Notes: a model not told the origin generated them from the letters alone. Positions 37,318 to 47,680 are shown, numbered from the stretch's first letter. The stretch: DNA of 64,000 bases from Alistipes sp. (GCA_017416915.1 JAFQAN010000028.1:1-64000); one strand, 5' to 3'. Translations and numbers: made by a program.

Positions 37318-38100
37318 ATGATGCTATGTAAACGGCGCTATATGAGGAGTATAACGAAGATACTATTGGCAGTTGCAGGGGGTGTGATGGTCGCCTCTCA
37401 GGCGATGGCACAGAGCGATGCTCAGCCGACCACACAGCCCTCCTACGACGAGCTGATGGAGGAGTATCTGCTGGTCGATGTTACCACACTCGACAGCACT
37501 ATACTCGTAGATTTGCGATACTCCTCGACAGATAACTTCGTGGGCGAGGATATGTATGGCGACTTGGAGCGCGCATACCTCACCCCTGCCGTAGCACATA
37601 GCGTGGCGCTGGCACAGCGGCTGCTGCGCGAGAGATACCCCGAATACACGCTGCTCATATACGATGCGGCGCGTCCCATAAGCGTTCAGCGCAAGATGCG
37701 TAGCTTGGTGGAGGGTACTCCGTTGGAGAAGTACGTGGCAGATGGCACACGCGGAGGACGACACAACTACGGCGTGGCGGTGGACCTCACAATAGCCTAT
37801 CTCGATGGCACTCCGTTAGATATGGGTGCCGAGTTCGACGAGTTCTCGCCTGCCTCGGCGGTTAAGGGTACGCCCGACACGTGCGACCCCTCGACACGCC
37901 AACCGTTGGTATATCGCAACTACTTGGATGGTATGGTGCGACGTGGAGTGATACGTGAGGAACACGCGCGCAACCGTATGATACTCATAGAGGTTATGTC
38001 TATGGCGGGCTTGGTGCCATATCGTAACGAGTGGTGGCACTTCGAGCAGATGCGTCCTATGAGCGAGGTGCGCATCAACGAGCGTCTATTAGACTTTTAG
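37318..38100 (+). CDS. D-alanyl-D-alanine dipeptidase (VanX-like, M15D)
   Basis: A zinc dipeptidase of 260 residues with a signal peptide (cleaved near AMAQ, about 31), so exported. Zinc ligands and catalytic residues are visible: RHNYGVAVD (H149, D156) and NEWWHFEQ (E238, H241), with the DAARP motif upstream. It hydrolyses D-Ala-D-Ala, in non-resistant bacteria probably for peptidoglycan turnover. The second start ATG (37342, MRSITK) is possible. The gene lies 10 bases after the fimbrillin gene. Confidence 0.9.
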   Translation: MMLCKRRYMRSITKILLAVAGGVMVASQAMAQSDAQPTTQPSYDELMEEYLLVDVTTLDSTILVDLRYSSTDNFVGEDMYGDLERAYLTPAVAHSVALAQRLLRERYPEYTLLIYDAARPISVQRKMRSLVEGTPLEKYVADGTRGGRHNYGVAVDLTIAYLDGTPLDMGAEFDEFSPASAVKGTPDTCDPSTRQPLVYRNYLDGMVRRGVIREEHARNRMILIEVMSMAGLVPYRNEWWHFEQMRPMSEVRINERLLDF

Positions 38101-38475
38101 CGAGAGGTGCGGCTCGGAAGGCGCGCGATATGACTGGGGGCGACTGGAAACGGTTGAGTGGCGCGCGATTTTACTTAGAAAGACTGGGAAAACCTGGGAA
38201 AGACTGAGAAAGACTGGGTAGCGCGCCAACAAGACGACGAGACAGCGAGATAACGAGACTTCAAGACTACGAGACCACGGGACAACGAGATACCCTAAAA
38301 AACACAGGCATTCTCAGGCGTTCTCAGGCATTCTCAGTCGTGCGTGGCATCTTGGCGTCAGAGTGGTGCAGATGTGGTGCATCGCAAAAGAGGGTGCCAC
38401 GGGATAGTACCAAAGCGTACAGCCCGTGGCGCTCTACTTTTTGGGATGTGCCGCAGATGCGCCACTATCACGCCA
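38101..38475 (-). repeat. Intergenic structured element, copy A (minus orientation)
   Basis: The gap between vanX and udk is filled by an element that reads, on the minus strand, in the same order as copy B at 47311-47680. Its parts are: a hairpin with arms GCCACGGG / CCCGTGGC (38396-38430) and a 19-nt loop; a CTGAGAA-type repeat ending in TGTGTTTT (38297-38337); a tract of imperfect AGACNACG repeats (38230-38290); and GCGCGC-containing units with CCCAGTC (38120-38226). See findings. No protein-coding potential is apparent. Confidence 0.7.
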
Positions 38476-38484
38476 AGAAAACTA

Positions 38485-39102
38485 TCACGCTAAGATAATA
38501 GACCTTATACTCTCAATCAGCATACCCACCGCCACCGAGTTGAAGCCGCCCTCGGGGATGATGACATCGGCATACTTCTTTGACGGCTCTACAAACTCCT
38601 CGTGCATAGGCTTCACCGTCGTCGTATATTGGTCGATGACCGACTGCATAGTGCGTCCTCGCTCACATACATCGCGCAGGATGCGGCGCGCAAGGCGTAT
38701 GTCGGCATCCGTATCGACAAAGACCTTTATATCCATAAGCTCGCGCAGCTCACGATGCTCGAAGATGAGGATGCCATCGACGATGATAACACGCGACGGC
38801 TTGACTGCCACCGTCTCCTCGGTGCGGTTATGCTCGACAAACGAATATACGGGATGCTCGATAGGCACGTTGTTCTTCAACGCGCGGATATGCTCTACAA
38901 GCATATCGGTATCGAACGCAGCGGGGTGGTCGTAGTTGAGCTTCGTGCGCTCGTCGTACGTCAGCTCGGGGTGTGCCTTATAGTAGTAGTCGTGGCATAG
39001 CGTAGCTACGTCGTCATCCTTGAACGCCTCCTGCAAGCGCCTCACGAGCGTCGATTTGCCTGAGCCTGTGCCTCCTGCGACACCTATTACGGTAACTTCC
39101 AT
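38485..39102 (-). CDS. udk: Uridine kinase
   Basis: A P-loop pyrimidine salvage enzyme of 205 residues phosphorylating uridine and cytidine. Walker A is GVAGGTGSGKST (7-18), followed by CHDYYYK, NYDHPAAFD and the VIVDGILIFE segment typical of the family. It follows gyrB on the same strand but a terminator (39136-39161) lies between. Confidence 0.95.
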   Translation of the reverse strand: MEVTVIGVAGGTGSGKSTLVRRLQEAFKDDDVATLCHDYYYKAHPELTYDERTKLNYDHPAAFDTDMLVEHIRALKNNVPIEHPVYSFVEHNRTEETVAVKPSRVIIVDGILIFEHRELRELMDIKVFVDTDADIRLARRILRDVCERGRTMQSVIDQYTTTVKPMHEEFVEPSKKYADVIIPEGGFNSVAVGMLIESIRSIILA

Positions 39103-39135
39103 ACTCCTAATCTCCTTAGGGTTAATATATTAACA

Positions 39136-39161
39136 AGGGGCGGCTACAACGTTCCGCCCCT
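39136..39161 (-). terminator. Terminator after gyrB
   Basis: 8-bp GC-rich stem AGGGGCGG / CCGCCCCT with a 10-nt loop; on the minus strand followed by TGTTAAT. It lies 18 bases past the gyrB stop. Confidence 0.55.
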
Positions 39162-39178
39162 CTCTATGTTATGCTATG

Positions 39179-41224
<2,046 letters not shown>

Positions 41225-41304
41225 TTAAGGCGGTTTTTGGGGGCTAATTCAAAGAAAAATGCAAATTTCTAAAAGATTTAGAAAACAACGGCGATTTTTC
41301 GTAT

Positions 41305-41312
41305 TATATTTG
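41305..41312 (+). promoter_or_regulatory. -7 box for the RepA-like gene
   Basis: TATATTTG on the plus strand. It predicts a long leader of about 210 bases before the ATG at 41527, containing the truncated element C. Confidence 0.5.
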
Positions 41313-41334
41313 CACCGAAATTCAATGGTTGAAC

Positions 41335-41470
41335 ACGGAGCATCGCACGGCTGAGAAAGACTGAGAAAGACTGAGAACGCCTGTGTTTTGTGCGGCTGCT
41401 GACAATTCGCCGAGCCACCTTTGCTGCTTTTGCCACTCTTAGTCATCCCCAGTTCGCGCGCCACTCTAAC
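41335..41470 (+). repeat. Structured element, truncated copy C
   Basis: Contains three CTGAGAA units ending in CGCCTGTGTTTT (41351-41389) as in copies A and B, and a CCCAGTTCGCGCGCCAC segment near 41450. The hairpin and AGAC-tract modules are missing. It is in the plus orientation like copy B, inside the predicted leader of the RepA-like gene. Confidence 0.55.
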
Positions 41471-41526
41471 CTCCACAATCTACACTTTTCGACACATTTT
41501 CACTCATCAATTAACATCTTAATATT

Positions 41527-42588
41527 ATGCTAAACAGACCATTTATTGAGCTGCTGCGTCAGGATACGCAGGGGCTTATCGACGAGATGGCACAGGATGC
41601 CATCCGCGAGGAAGAACAAAAATTGAACAGCGAGGATGACATCTTACAGAAGTACCTCCACTCGGCGTGTGATATGCTGCTGTCGCCCACCGCTACGATG
41701 AACTGCCTTATGGAGCCGTTGCTGCCCCGCGTGGGTGTCGCAGCACTCGTAGGCTCGTCCGACTCGGGCAAGTCGTCGCTCTTGCGCGGCTTGGCGATGG
41801 CTGTGGCGTCGGGTGCGGGCAAGTACCTCGGCTTTGAGCTTAAACCGCTACACGCCAGGGCGTTGTACGTATCTACCGAGGACGACCGCGACAGCCTCTC
41901 GACGCTTATGCGCCGTCAGGTGGCGGAGCTTGGACGCATCGCCGACGATTACGAACGCTTGGAGTTTATCTTCGACACGACAAACCTTATCGAGGTGCTT
42001 GACCTCTCGCTTACGCGCCGCCCCGCCGACCTTGTTATCGTCGATGCCTTTGCCGACCTCTACACGGGACCGATGAACGAGAATAACCGTGTGCGCTCCT
42101 TTATAAACCTCTTTTCGCAGTTGGCGCAGAAGCACTCCACGTTGGTAATCTTCTTGCACCATACGGGCAAGCGTACCGAGGTGCTTATGCCCTCGAAGCA
42201 TAACGCCATAGGGTCGCAGGGCTTCGAGGCTAAGATGCGCCTTATGATGGAGTTGCGTCCCGACCCTGTGCGCCACGAAATACGTCATCTATGCGTAGTT
42301 AAGGGTAATTACCTATCGTCGGACTTTAAGCACGACTCGTTCGAGTTGCGCTTTACCGAGGGTCTTAACTTCGAGGCTACGGGCAACCGCGTACCTTTTG
42401 GCGCCCTGCGCGAATATGACCCCGAAAAAGAGCGACGCGATGCAGAACGCACCGAAGAACGCGACAGCCGCGTAGCCGAAATACGAGCGTTGCGCGACAA
42501 CGGACTGACTATGCAAGAGATAGCCGAAGCACTTGGCTATAAAAATAAGTCGTCTATAAGCCGTCTGCTTGCCGAAGAGTCGGCTTAA
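41527..42588 (+). CDS. RepA-like AAA/RecA-type ATPase
   Basis: A P-loop ATPase of 353 residues of the AAA_25/RepA helicase type. Walker A is GSSDSGKSS (76-84), Walker B LVIVD (169-173), followed by HHTGK (211-215), which is usual in hexameric RepA helicases of plasmids. A C-terminal helix-turn-helix (NGLTMQEIAEALGYKNKSS, about 330-348) is fused on. It directly precedes the primase-like gene. Such pairs come from plasmid, phage or integrated-element replication modules; here there is no other mobile gene. Confidence 0.78.
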   Translation: MLNRPFIELLRQDTQGLIDEMAQDAIREEEQKLNSEDDILQKYLHSACDMLLSPTATMNCLMEPLLPRVGVAALVGSSDSGKSSLLRGLAMAVASGAGKYLGFELKPLHARALYVSTEDDRDSLSTLMRRQVAELGRIADDYERLEFIFDTTNLIEVLDLSLTRRPADLVIVDAFADLYTGPMNENNRVRSFINLFSQLAQKHSTLVIFLHHTGKRTEVLMPSKHNAIGSQGFEAKMRLMMELRPDPVRHEIRHLCVVKGNYLSSDFKHDSFELRFTEGLNFEATGNRVPFGALREYDPEKERRDAERTEERDSRVAEIRALRDNGLTMQEIAEALGYKNKSSISRLLAEESA

Positions 42589-42593
42589 TGTAA

Positions 42594-42655
42594 GTTGTTG
42601 CTGTTGCTTTGTTGCTTTTGCCCTATGGTTTTGCAACAAAGCAACAAGCAACAAC
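42594..42655 (+). repeat. Hairpin repeat, left copy
   Basis: A 62-nt element six bases past the RepA-like stop. Its arms are about 22-23 nt of GTTGC-type units (GTTGTTGCTGTTGC... with its complement ending GCAAGCAACAAC), almost perfectly paired, and the 17-nt loop is TTTTGCCCTATGGTTTT. The reverse complement recurs at 42915-42977. See findings. Confidence 0.8.
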
Positions 42656-42688
42656 ACAATATCAACAATAATAATATATAATATCAGT

Positions 42689-43657
42689 ATGAATTATAGA
42701 TACATTCTTGAAAAATATAGAGGACGTAGTACTCGATATAACTGCCCTCAATGTGGTCGTAAACACACATTTACACGATACATTGACACTGAGAATAATA
42801 ATAGATATATCGCTGATAACGTAGGTAAGTGTAACCGCCTTGATAAGTGTGGTTATCACTATACACCACGTCAATATTTTGAGGATAACCCGTGGTTACG
42901 TGATAATGATAATAGTCGTTGCTTGTTGCATTGTTGCAAAACCATAGGGCAAAAGCAACAAAGCAACAGCAACAAATCTCCCGACACCATTTCTGAGCGC
43001 TATGTGGAGGGTGCTTACGCTCGGAGCAGCAGCCACTTGGAGTGGCTTCGTGCGAACTATGGCGACGAGGCGGCGGAGCGTATCAGGGCGATGTATCGTC
43101 TCGGTGCTACGCGCGATGGGCGGGTGGTCTTTTGGCAGATAGACACAGAGGGTCGTGTGCGCACGGGCAAGGTTATGGCGTACGACGCCACGACGGGGCG
43201 ACGCCTCAAAACGGAGGGGTCGTGCGACTGGGTACACAGCATCCTACGTCGTCAGGGCATCCTCGACGAGGGGTGGGAGCTGCGGCAGTGCCTCTATGGC
43301 GAACATCTGCTTGCGGAGCGCAAGGATGCCGTTGTGGCGGTTGTCGAGAGCTACAAGACGGCGCACGTGGGGGCAATCGTGATGCCCGAGATGGTGTGGA
43401 CGGCGACGGACTCGCTCACGGGGCTTACAGCCGAGAGGCTCAGGGCGCTCACGGGGCGTAGGGTAGTCCTCTTTCCCGACGAGGGCAAGGGTTACGAGCA
43501 GTGGAGCGAGAGGATAGCGTCAATCGCTGCGGAGGTAGGCTTCACATACCGCGTATCGTCGATAATGGAGGGTGCGGTATATTCCGACGTAGGCGCCGAC
43601 ATCGCCGATGCAGCGCTCTGTGAGCCTAATATATGGGATAGCGACCCACCATTTTAG
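42689..43657 (+). CDS. DUF6371/Toprim-like primase-type protein
   Basis: 322 residues from the ATG at 42689 (MNYRYILEKYRGRSTRY). The N-terminal zinc ribbon is C19-x2-C22 and C48, C54 (CPQCGRKH and KCNRLDKCGYHYTP), as in DUF6371 and DnaG-type primases. The centre and C-terminus show a Toprim-like core with CLYGEHLL, VVAVVESYKTA (E220) and VVLFPDEGKG (D264). Residues 76-96 (SRCLLHCCKTIGQKQQSNSNK) are encoded by the right hairpin repeat and look like an inserted linker. The first 260 bases are far more AT-rich than the rest. It probably primes DNA synthesis with the RepA-like partner. Confidence 0.7.
   Translation: MNYRYILEKYRGRSTRYNCPQCGRKHTFTRYIDTENNNRYIADNVGKCNRLDKCGYHYTPRQYFEDNPWLRDNDNSRCLLHCCKTIGQKQQSNSNKSPDTISERYVEGAYARSSSHLEWLRANYGDEAAERIRAMYRLGATRDGRVVFWQIDTEGRVRTGKVMAYDATTGRRLKTEGSCDWVHSILRRQGILDEGWELRQCLYGEHLLAERKDAVVAVVESYKTAHVGAIVMPEMVWTATDSLTGLTAERLRALTGRRVVLFPDEGKGYEQWSERIASIAAEVGFTYRVSSIMEGAVYSDVGADIADAALCEPNIWDSDPPF
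42915..42977 (-). repeat. Hairpin repeat, right copy (opposite orientation)
   Basis: Reverse complement of the left copy (42594-42655) with very few differences, lying within the coding sequence. The loop is AAAACCATAGGGCAAAA, the exact complement of the left loop. The arms again pair within the copy, so each can fold by itself. Confidence 0.8.
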
Positions 43658-43710
43658 CCGTCGGCGCAAAACCTCGCAAAGCCTCGGCTTGCCGTTTACG
43701 AAAATATTTG

Positions 43711-43718
43711 TATATTTG
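43711..43718 (+). promoter_or_regulatory. -7 box for lipoprotein gene 43743
   Basis: TATATTTG, 24 bases before the ATG. Confidence 0.55.
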
Positions 43719-43742
43719 CACTAAGAACAAAACTATCGTGTT

Positions 43743-44210
43743 ATGAAGAAGATACTTATTACGTTATGTCTTGCCGCCCTTGCGCTTACGGGCTGCGACC
43801 CCAAGAAAAAGCACTACATAGGCAACGAGACCAACTATGGCGTATTCCAATTTGCTCAAAGTGAGTTGGTTGTGGATGTTAGCGAGGATGTAACGTCGTT
43901 CCGCTTGGAGGGTAGCTACAAGGTGCAGCCCGACAAGGATGCCTACGGCGATATTTGGCTCTACTTGGATGCTGCACAGACCACGGCGAAGCACCCCGAA
44001 CACTTTACGTGGACCAAGTATGTGAAGTTTCAAGAGGATGAGAACGGCGTTCTGTACTACGACGTGAAGATACACCCCGAGGCGATAGACAAGGAGCTAT
44101 ATATCGTCTATCACACCAAGACGGTGGATATACGCGACGACGAAATTGACGACTCGGTGCTGCAAGACGACTCAAAAATCAAGATTACGCTACGCCCCGC
44201 CGCCAATTAA
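43743..44210 (+). CDS. Small lipoprotein of unknown function
   Basis: 155 residues with a lipoprotein signal (MKKILITLCLAALALTGC, cysteine at 18) and then a lysine-rich spacer. The mature part is mainly beta-strand with many charged and aromatic residues; I recognise no named family. It has its own promoter and a terminator-like hairpin after it, so it is monocistronic. It is probably on the inner leaflet of the outer membrane or at the surface. Confidence 0.7.
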   Translation: MKKILITLCLAALALTGCDPKKKHYIGNETNYGVFQFAQSELVVDVSEDVTSFRLEGSYKVQPDKDAYGDIWLYLDAAQTTAKHPEHFTWTKYVKFQEDENGVLYYDVKIHPEAIDKELYIVYHTKTVDIRDDEIDDSVLQDDSKIKITLRPAAN

Positions 44211-44275
44211 GTAGGGGCTGAATTTGGGTAATGATGCAAAAAGTGGCGCTTTTCGGCGCTAAGATTGCGAGACTG

Positions 44276-44304
44276 CGAGACAATTTCGTGGTCTCGTTTT
44301 GTTT
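44276..44304 (+). terminator. Terminator after lipoprotein gene
   Basis: 6-bp stem CGAGAC / GTCTCG with a 9-nt loop followed by TTTTGTTTT. It lies 65 bases past the stop. Confidence 0.5.
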
Positions 44305-44445
44305 TGCGCTATTTGCGGTGGCTGCACTGCTTATCGCACGACGAGCAGCGCGTATCTCGACACCTAAAAAAGCGCCATACACGCCTTATCAGCGCCACGC
44401 TAACGCCCACGGCAACTGCTGCCACTGCCCAATCTTGCCAGCCCA

Positions 44446-46809
44446 TCATACGAAGAGTTGTGTTATGTGGAACGCTACGTAGGCGACAACCCACGCCACC
44501 GCCGTATTGTATAGTGCCGAGCCTACTGCCCAGCGCCAGTTAAGCTCCGAGCCGATGGCCATAATCGTAGCTATGCAGGGTAGATAGAGGAGCGAGAAGA
44601 GCAGAAATGCCACCGCCGAGCTTATCGACATACTCTCCGCTATGCGTCGGCTGATGCTGGGCGACAGATGCTCGTCATCTGCGGGCGCTTCGTCGCCAGG
44701 CTGCGCATACAGCACATTCATCGTGCTTACGACAATCTCCTTGGCGGGGATGCCCGACATAATGGCTACCGACGCCTGCCATCCGAGGTCCATAGGCTCG
44801 AACATAGGCTGACACCACTTGCCGATATACCCCATATAGGACATCTCGTAGGTGGGTGCCTCGGGGTCGTTATCGCTATACTCGGGACGCGGATAGTAGC
44901 TCAGCAGCCACACCACGATAGATGCTATGAGTATCAGCCCGCCCATCTTCTTCAAGTATTGTGCGCACTTGCTCCACATATGTCTCACGGTGGTCTTCGC
45001 CGTGGGCAGACGGTAGGGCGACAGCTCCATAACAAAGGGTGCCTCCTGCTCGCGGAACATAAAGCGGCGCATAAGACGTGCCGTGATTACCGCTATGGCG
45101 ATGCCGACGATGTAGAGCAGGAAGAGTATCGTGCCTGCGTGTTCGGCGAAGAGCGTTCCTACGACCATTATATATATAGGTAGGCGGGCGCTGCACGACA
45201 TAAAGGGTGTTACCATAATGGTTATTATGCGCGATGTGCGGCACTCGATTGTTCTACACGCCATAATCGCGGGTACGTTACAGCCGAAGCCCATAACGAG
45301 CGGTATGAACGACTTGCCGTGGACGCCCATACGGTGCATCACCTTATCCATAATAAAGGCGGCACGTGCCAAGTACCCCGAGTCCTCCAAGAACGATATG
45401 AAGAGGTACAAAATCATAATGTTGGGCAGAAAGACAAGCACGCTGCCCACGCCGCTAATGACGCCGTCGGTAAGCATATCGCGTAGCGCCCCCTCCGACA
45501 TCGCTCCGCGCACAGCCTCGTAGAGCATATCTACGCCCGCGCCTATCCACTCTTGGGGGTATGCGCCGAGCGTAAAGGTGCAGTAGAACATAAACCACAT
45601 CAGCGCAAAGAATATCGGGAAGCCCCAAATGCGGTGCGTTACTATGGCGTCGAGGTGGTCGCCGAGGGTGTTACGCTTGCGCTCCACCGCCTCGTATGTC
45701 TCGCGCAGGGCGCCCGAGATGAAGCCATACTTCTGACTTGCCACCGCCGTCTCTATATCCTCGCCAAGAGCCTCCTCGATTGTCTCACGTGCCTCGACAG
45801 CCATCCTCTGCCAGCGCTCGAAGTGTGGCGACGAGCCGAGAAGCGAGGCTACCTCCTTGTCGCCCTCGATAAGTTTTAGGGCCAAGTAGCGCGGCGGAAA
45901 GAGCGTCGGGGTGTCGCTACGGTGGTTGCGTATGTCGGCATTTAGCGCCTCTAAGTTCTCCTCGATGACCGCGCCATAGCCTATGTGGATGTGTCTCACG
46001 CGCCTGTCGCGCCCCTCATATACGGCGATTATCGTCTCCAACAGCTCCTCGATGCCTCGCCCTGTGGGTGCCACGACGGGGACCATCGGCACACCTATCA
46101 TCTCGCTCAGTGCCTCATAGTCGAACTTGGCGCCGCTACGCTCCAACTCGTCGTACATATTCAGCGCAATGACCATCGTGGGGCTTATGTCGATAAGCTC
46201 GGTAGTGAGGTATAGGTTACGCTCGATGTTCGACGCTACGACGGTGTTAAGGATGATGTCGGGCGTATTTTCGACGATGTGTCGGCGCACGAAAAGCTCC
46301 TCGGGCGAGTATGCCGCAAGGGCGTATGTGCCAGGCAGGTCGGTTAGCTCGATGGTGTAGCCCTTGTAGCGCAGCTCGCCACGCTTGGCATCCACGGTAA
46401 CGCCGCTGTAATTGCCCACGTGTTCGCTACGCCCCGCGAGGGTGTTAAATAGCGATGTCTTGCCCGAGTTGGGGTTGCCCACCAAGCCTACACTTATGCG
46501 GTTGGAGCTGCACTGCACGGCGCGCTCTACAATATCCTCGTCGGCGAGTATTTGGCTCTGGTCGAACGATAGCTTCGCCGCCTCCTCGCGCGTCATCACC
46601 ACGACCATCTCCGCCTCCTTGCGGCGCAGCGATATGTCGTAGCCCATAATGTGGTACTCGATAGGGTCTTTGAGCGGCGCATCCAACACGACGGTAACCT
46701 GCTGACCACGTACAAAGCCCATCTCGATAATGCGACGACGGAAGCCGCCGTAGCCCAATACCTTGACTACGGTTGCGGTCTCTCCTGTTTTCAGTTCGCT
46801 CAGTCGCAT
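44446..46809 (-). CDS. feoB: Ferrous iron transporter FeoAB fusion
   Basis: 787 residues. The first about 75 form a FeoA SH3-like domain (LSELKTGETATVVKVLG...RRRIIEMGF), fused to FeoB. The GTPase domain has G1 GNPNSGKTS (111-118) and DLPGTYAL (G3), followed by the helical regulatory domain and about ten membrane segments with GFGCNVPAI and IPAKEIVVST Gate motifs. The FeoA-FeoB fusion is usual in Bacteroidetes. It imports Fe(II), which suits an anaerobic gut habitat. No Fur site is seen. Confidence 0.95.
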   Translation of the reverse strand: MRLSELKTGETATVVKVLGYGGFRRRIIEMGFVRGQQVTVVLDAPLKDPIEYHIMGYDISLRRKEAEMVVVMTREEAAKLSFDQSQILADEDIVERAVQCSSNRISVGLVGNPNSGKTSLFNTLAGRSEHVGNYSGVTVDAKRGELRYKGYTIELTDLPGTYALAAYSPEELFVRRHIVENTPDIILNTVVASNIERNLYLTTELIDISPTMVIALNMYDELERSGAKFDYEALSEMIGVPMVPVVAPTGRGIEELLETIIAVYEGRDRRVRHIHIGYGAVIEENLEALNADIRNHRSDTPTLFPPRYLALKLIEGDKEVASLLGSSPHFERWQRMAVEARETIEEALGEDIETAVASQKYGFISGALRETYEAVERKRNTLGDHLDAIVTHRIWGFPIFFALMWFMFYCTFTLGAYPQEWIGAGVDMLYEAVRGAMSEGALRDMLTDGVISGVGSVLVFLPNIMILYLFISFLEDSGYLARAAFIMDKVMHRMGVHGKSFIPLVMGFGCNVPAIMACRTIECRTSRIITIMVTPFMSCSARLPIYIMVVGTLFAEHAGTILFLLYIVGIAIAVITARLMRRFMFREQEAPFVMELSPYRLPTAKTTVRHMWSKCAQYLKKMGGLILIASIVVWLLSYYPRPEYSDNDPEAPTYEMSYMGYIGKWCQPMFEPMDLGWQASVAIMSGIPAKEIVVSTMNVLYAQPGDEAPADDEHLSPSISRRIAESMSISSAVAFLLFSLLYLPCIATIMAIGSELNWRWAVGSALYNTAVAWVVAYVAFHITQLFV

Positions 46810-47005
46810 ATACCTATATTTTAATATTACGGCGCAAAGGTAGCAAAATTATACGTACGGTGCAATCCCAATTTATGGGGATATGAGGGTGGAGTGATAC
46901 TTTTTTTTGCCAAACGAAAATATGTCTCAGACTGCCCGTAACAGCCATTTTCGGTCGATTTATCGGAAAATCACGACATTATATGCGATTTTTTTGCAAT
47001 AATAC

Positions 47006-47035
47006 TTTGAATAAGAAAATATTTTTATATCTTTG
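47006..47035 (+). promoter_or_regulatory. Full Bacteroidetes-type promoter for H1-like gene
   Basis: TTTG (47006-47009), an 18-base spacer and TATCTTTG (47028-47035), 33 bases before the ATG. It is the best promoter match in the window, suggesting strong expression. Confidence 0.75.
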
Positions 47036-47067
47036 CAAACAGAAAAACCTATTAAACAATTAGTGAT

Positions 47068-47244
47068 ATGAAGACTTTGGTAGAAAACATTAACGCCCAG
47101 TATGAGGCATTTGCAGCAAACGCAGCTTTGCAGGTAGAGAAGAACAATAAGGCAGCGGGTACCCGCGCTCGTAAGGCAGCCTTGGAGCTTACTAAGCTTC
47201 TCAAAGAGTTCCGCAAGGTTTCGGTTGAGGAGGCTAAGAAATAA
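47068..47244 (+). CDS. Histone H1-like small DNA-binding protein
   Basis: 58 residues (MKTLVENINAQYEAFAAN...), predicted wholly helical and rich in lysine, alanine and glutamate. It ends in LTKLLKEFRKVSVEEAKK, the pattern of the short histone H1/Hc1-like proteins of Bacteroidetes. It probably binds DNA as a nucleoid protein, though this has not been firmly shown for the family. Flanked by a strong promoter and strong terminator, as expected for an abundant protein. Confidence 0.8.
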   Translation: MKTLVENINAQYEAFAANAALQVEKNNKAAGTRARKAALELTKLLKEFRKVSVEEAKK

Positions 47245-47264
47245 TTTTAGCTGCGCTGAGATAG

Positions 47265-47294
47265 AGGCTGACCTTTTTTAGGGTCAGCCTTTTT
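47265..47294 (+). terminator. Intrinsic terminator after H1-like gene
   Basis: 9-bp stem AGGCTGACC / GGTCAGCCT with an 8-nt loop, followed by TTTTTG. It lies 20 bases past the stop. Confidence 0.85.
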
Positions 47295-47310
47295 GTTTGG
47301 TGTGATAAGG

Positions 47311-47680
47311 GCGCATCTGCGGCACATCCCAAAAAGTAGAGTACCGTGGGCTGTACACTTTGGTACTATCCCACGGCACTCTCTTTTGCGATGCACCACA
47401 TCTGCAACCCTTCTGACGCCAAACACCTCTCGCTTGGGAGCGTGGCAATAGCGCACTGCCTCGCACAACTGAGAACGCCTGAGAATGACTGAGAACGCCT
47501 GTGTTTTTCAGTAGTCTCGTCGTCCCGTGGTCTCGCAGTCTCGCAGTCTCGTCGTCCTGTCGTCTCGTCGTCTTATTGGCGCGCTACCCAGTCATTCCCA
47601 GTCTTTCTCAGGCGTTCTCAGTCCAATTGCGCGCCACCCAGTCTTTCTCAGGCGTTCTCAGTCAAATCGCGCGCCTCCCA
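47311..47680 (+). repeat. Intergenic structured element, copy B (plus orientation)
   Basis: Starts GCGCATCTGCGGCACATCCC and ends near GCGCGCCTCCCA. It contains a hairpin with arms CCGTGGG / CCCACGG (47344-47376) and a 19-nt loop, which differs from copy A's by one base. After this come CTGAGAA repeats ending TGTGTTTTT (47469-47508), a GTCTCG tract (47515-47575), and two tandem units of about 45 bases, each with CCCAGTC, TTCTCAGGCG and GCGCGCC (47576-47676). No coding potential seen. Confidence 0.7.

Noticed and set aside
38161-38226. CRISPR array suggested by repeated AGACTGGGAAA words
   Set aside because: Repeats are irregular, short and without spacers of uniform length; there are no cas genes.
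41527-43657. Integrated plasmid or prophage around the RepA-like and primase-like genes
   Set aside because: No integrase, relaxase, capsid or attachment repeats are found; neighbours on both sides are core genes, so only a replication-type gene pair can be claimed.
44231-44482. Open frame of 83 codons with a hydrophobic stretch after the lipoprotein gene
   Set aside because: It contains the likely terminator hairpin (44276-44304), overlaps the feoAB end and resembles no known protein.
44446-46809. FeoA-FeoB fusion as a novelty
   Set aside because: The fusion is common in Bacteroidetes.
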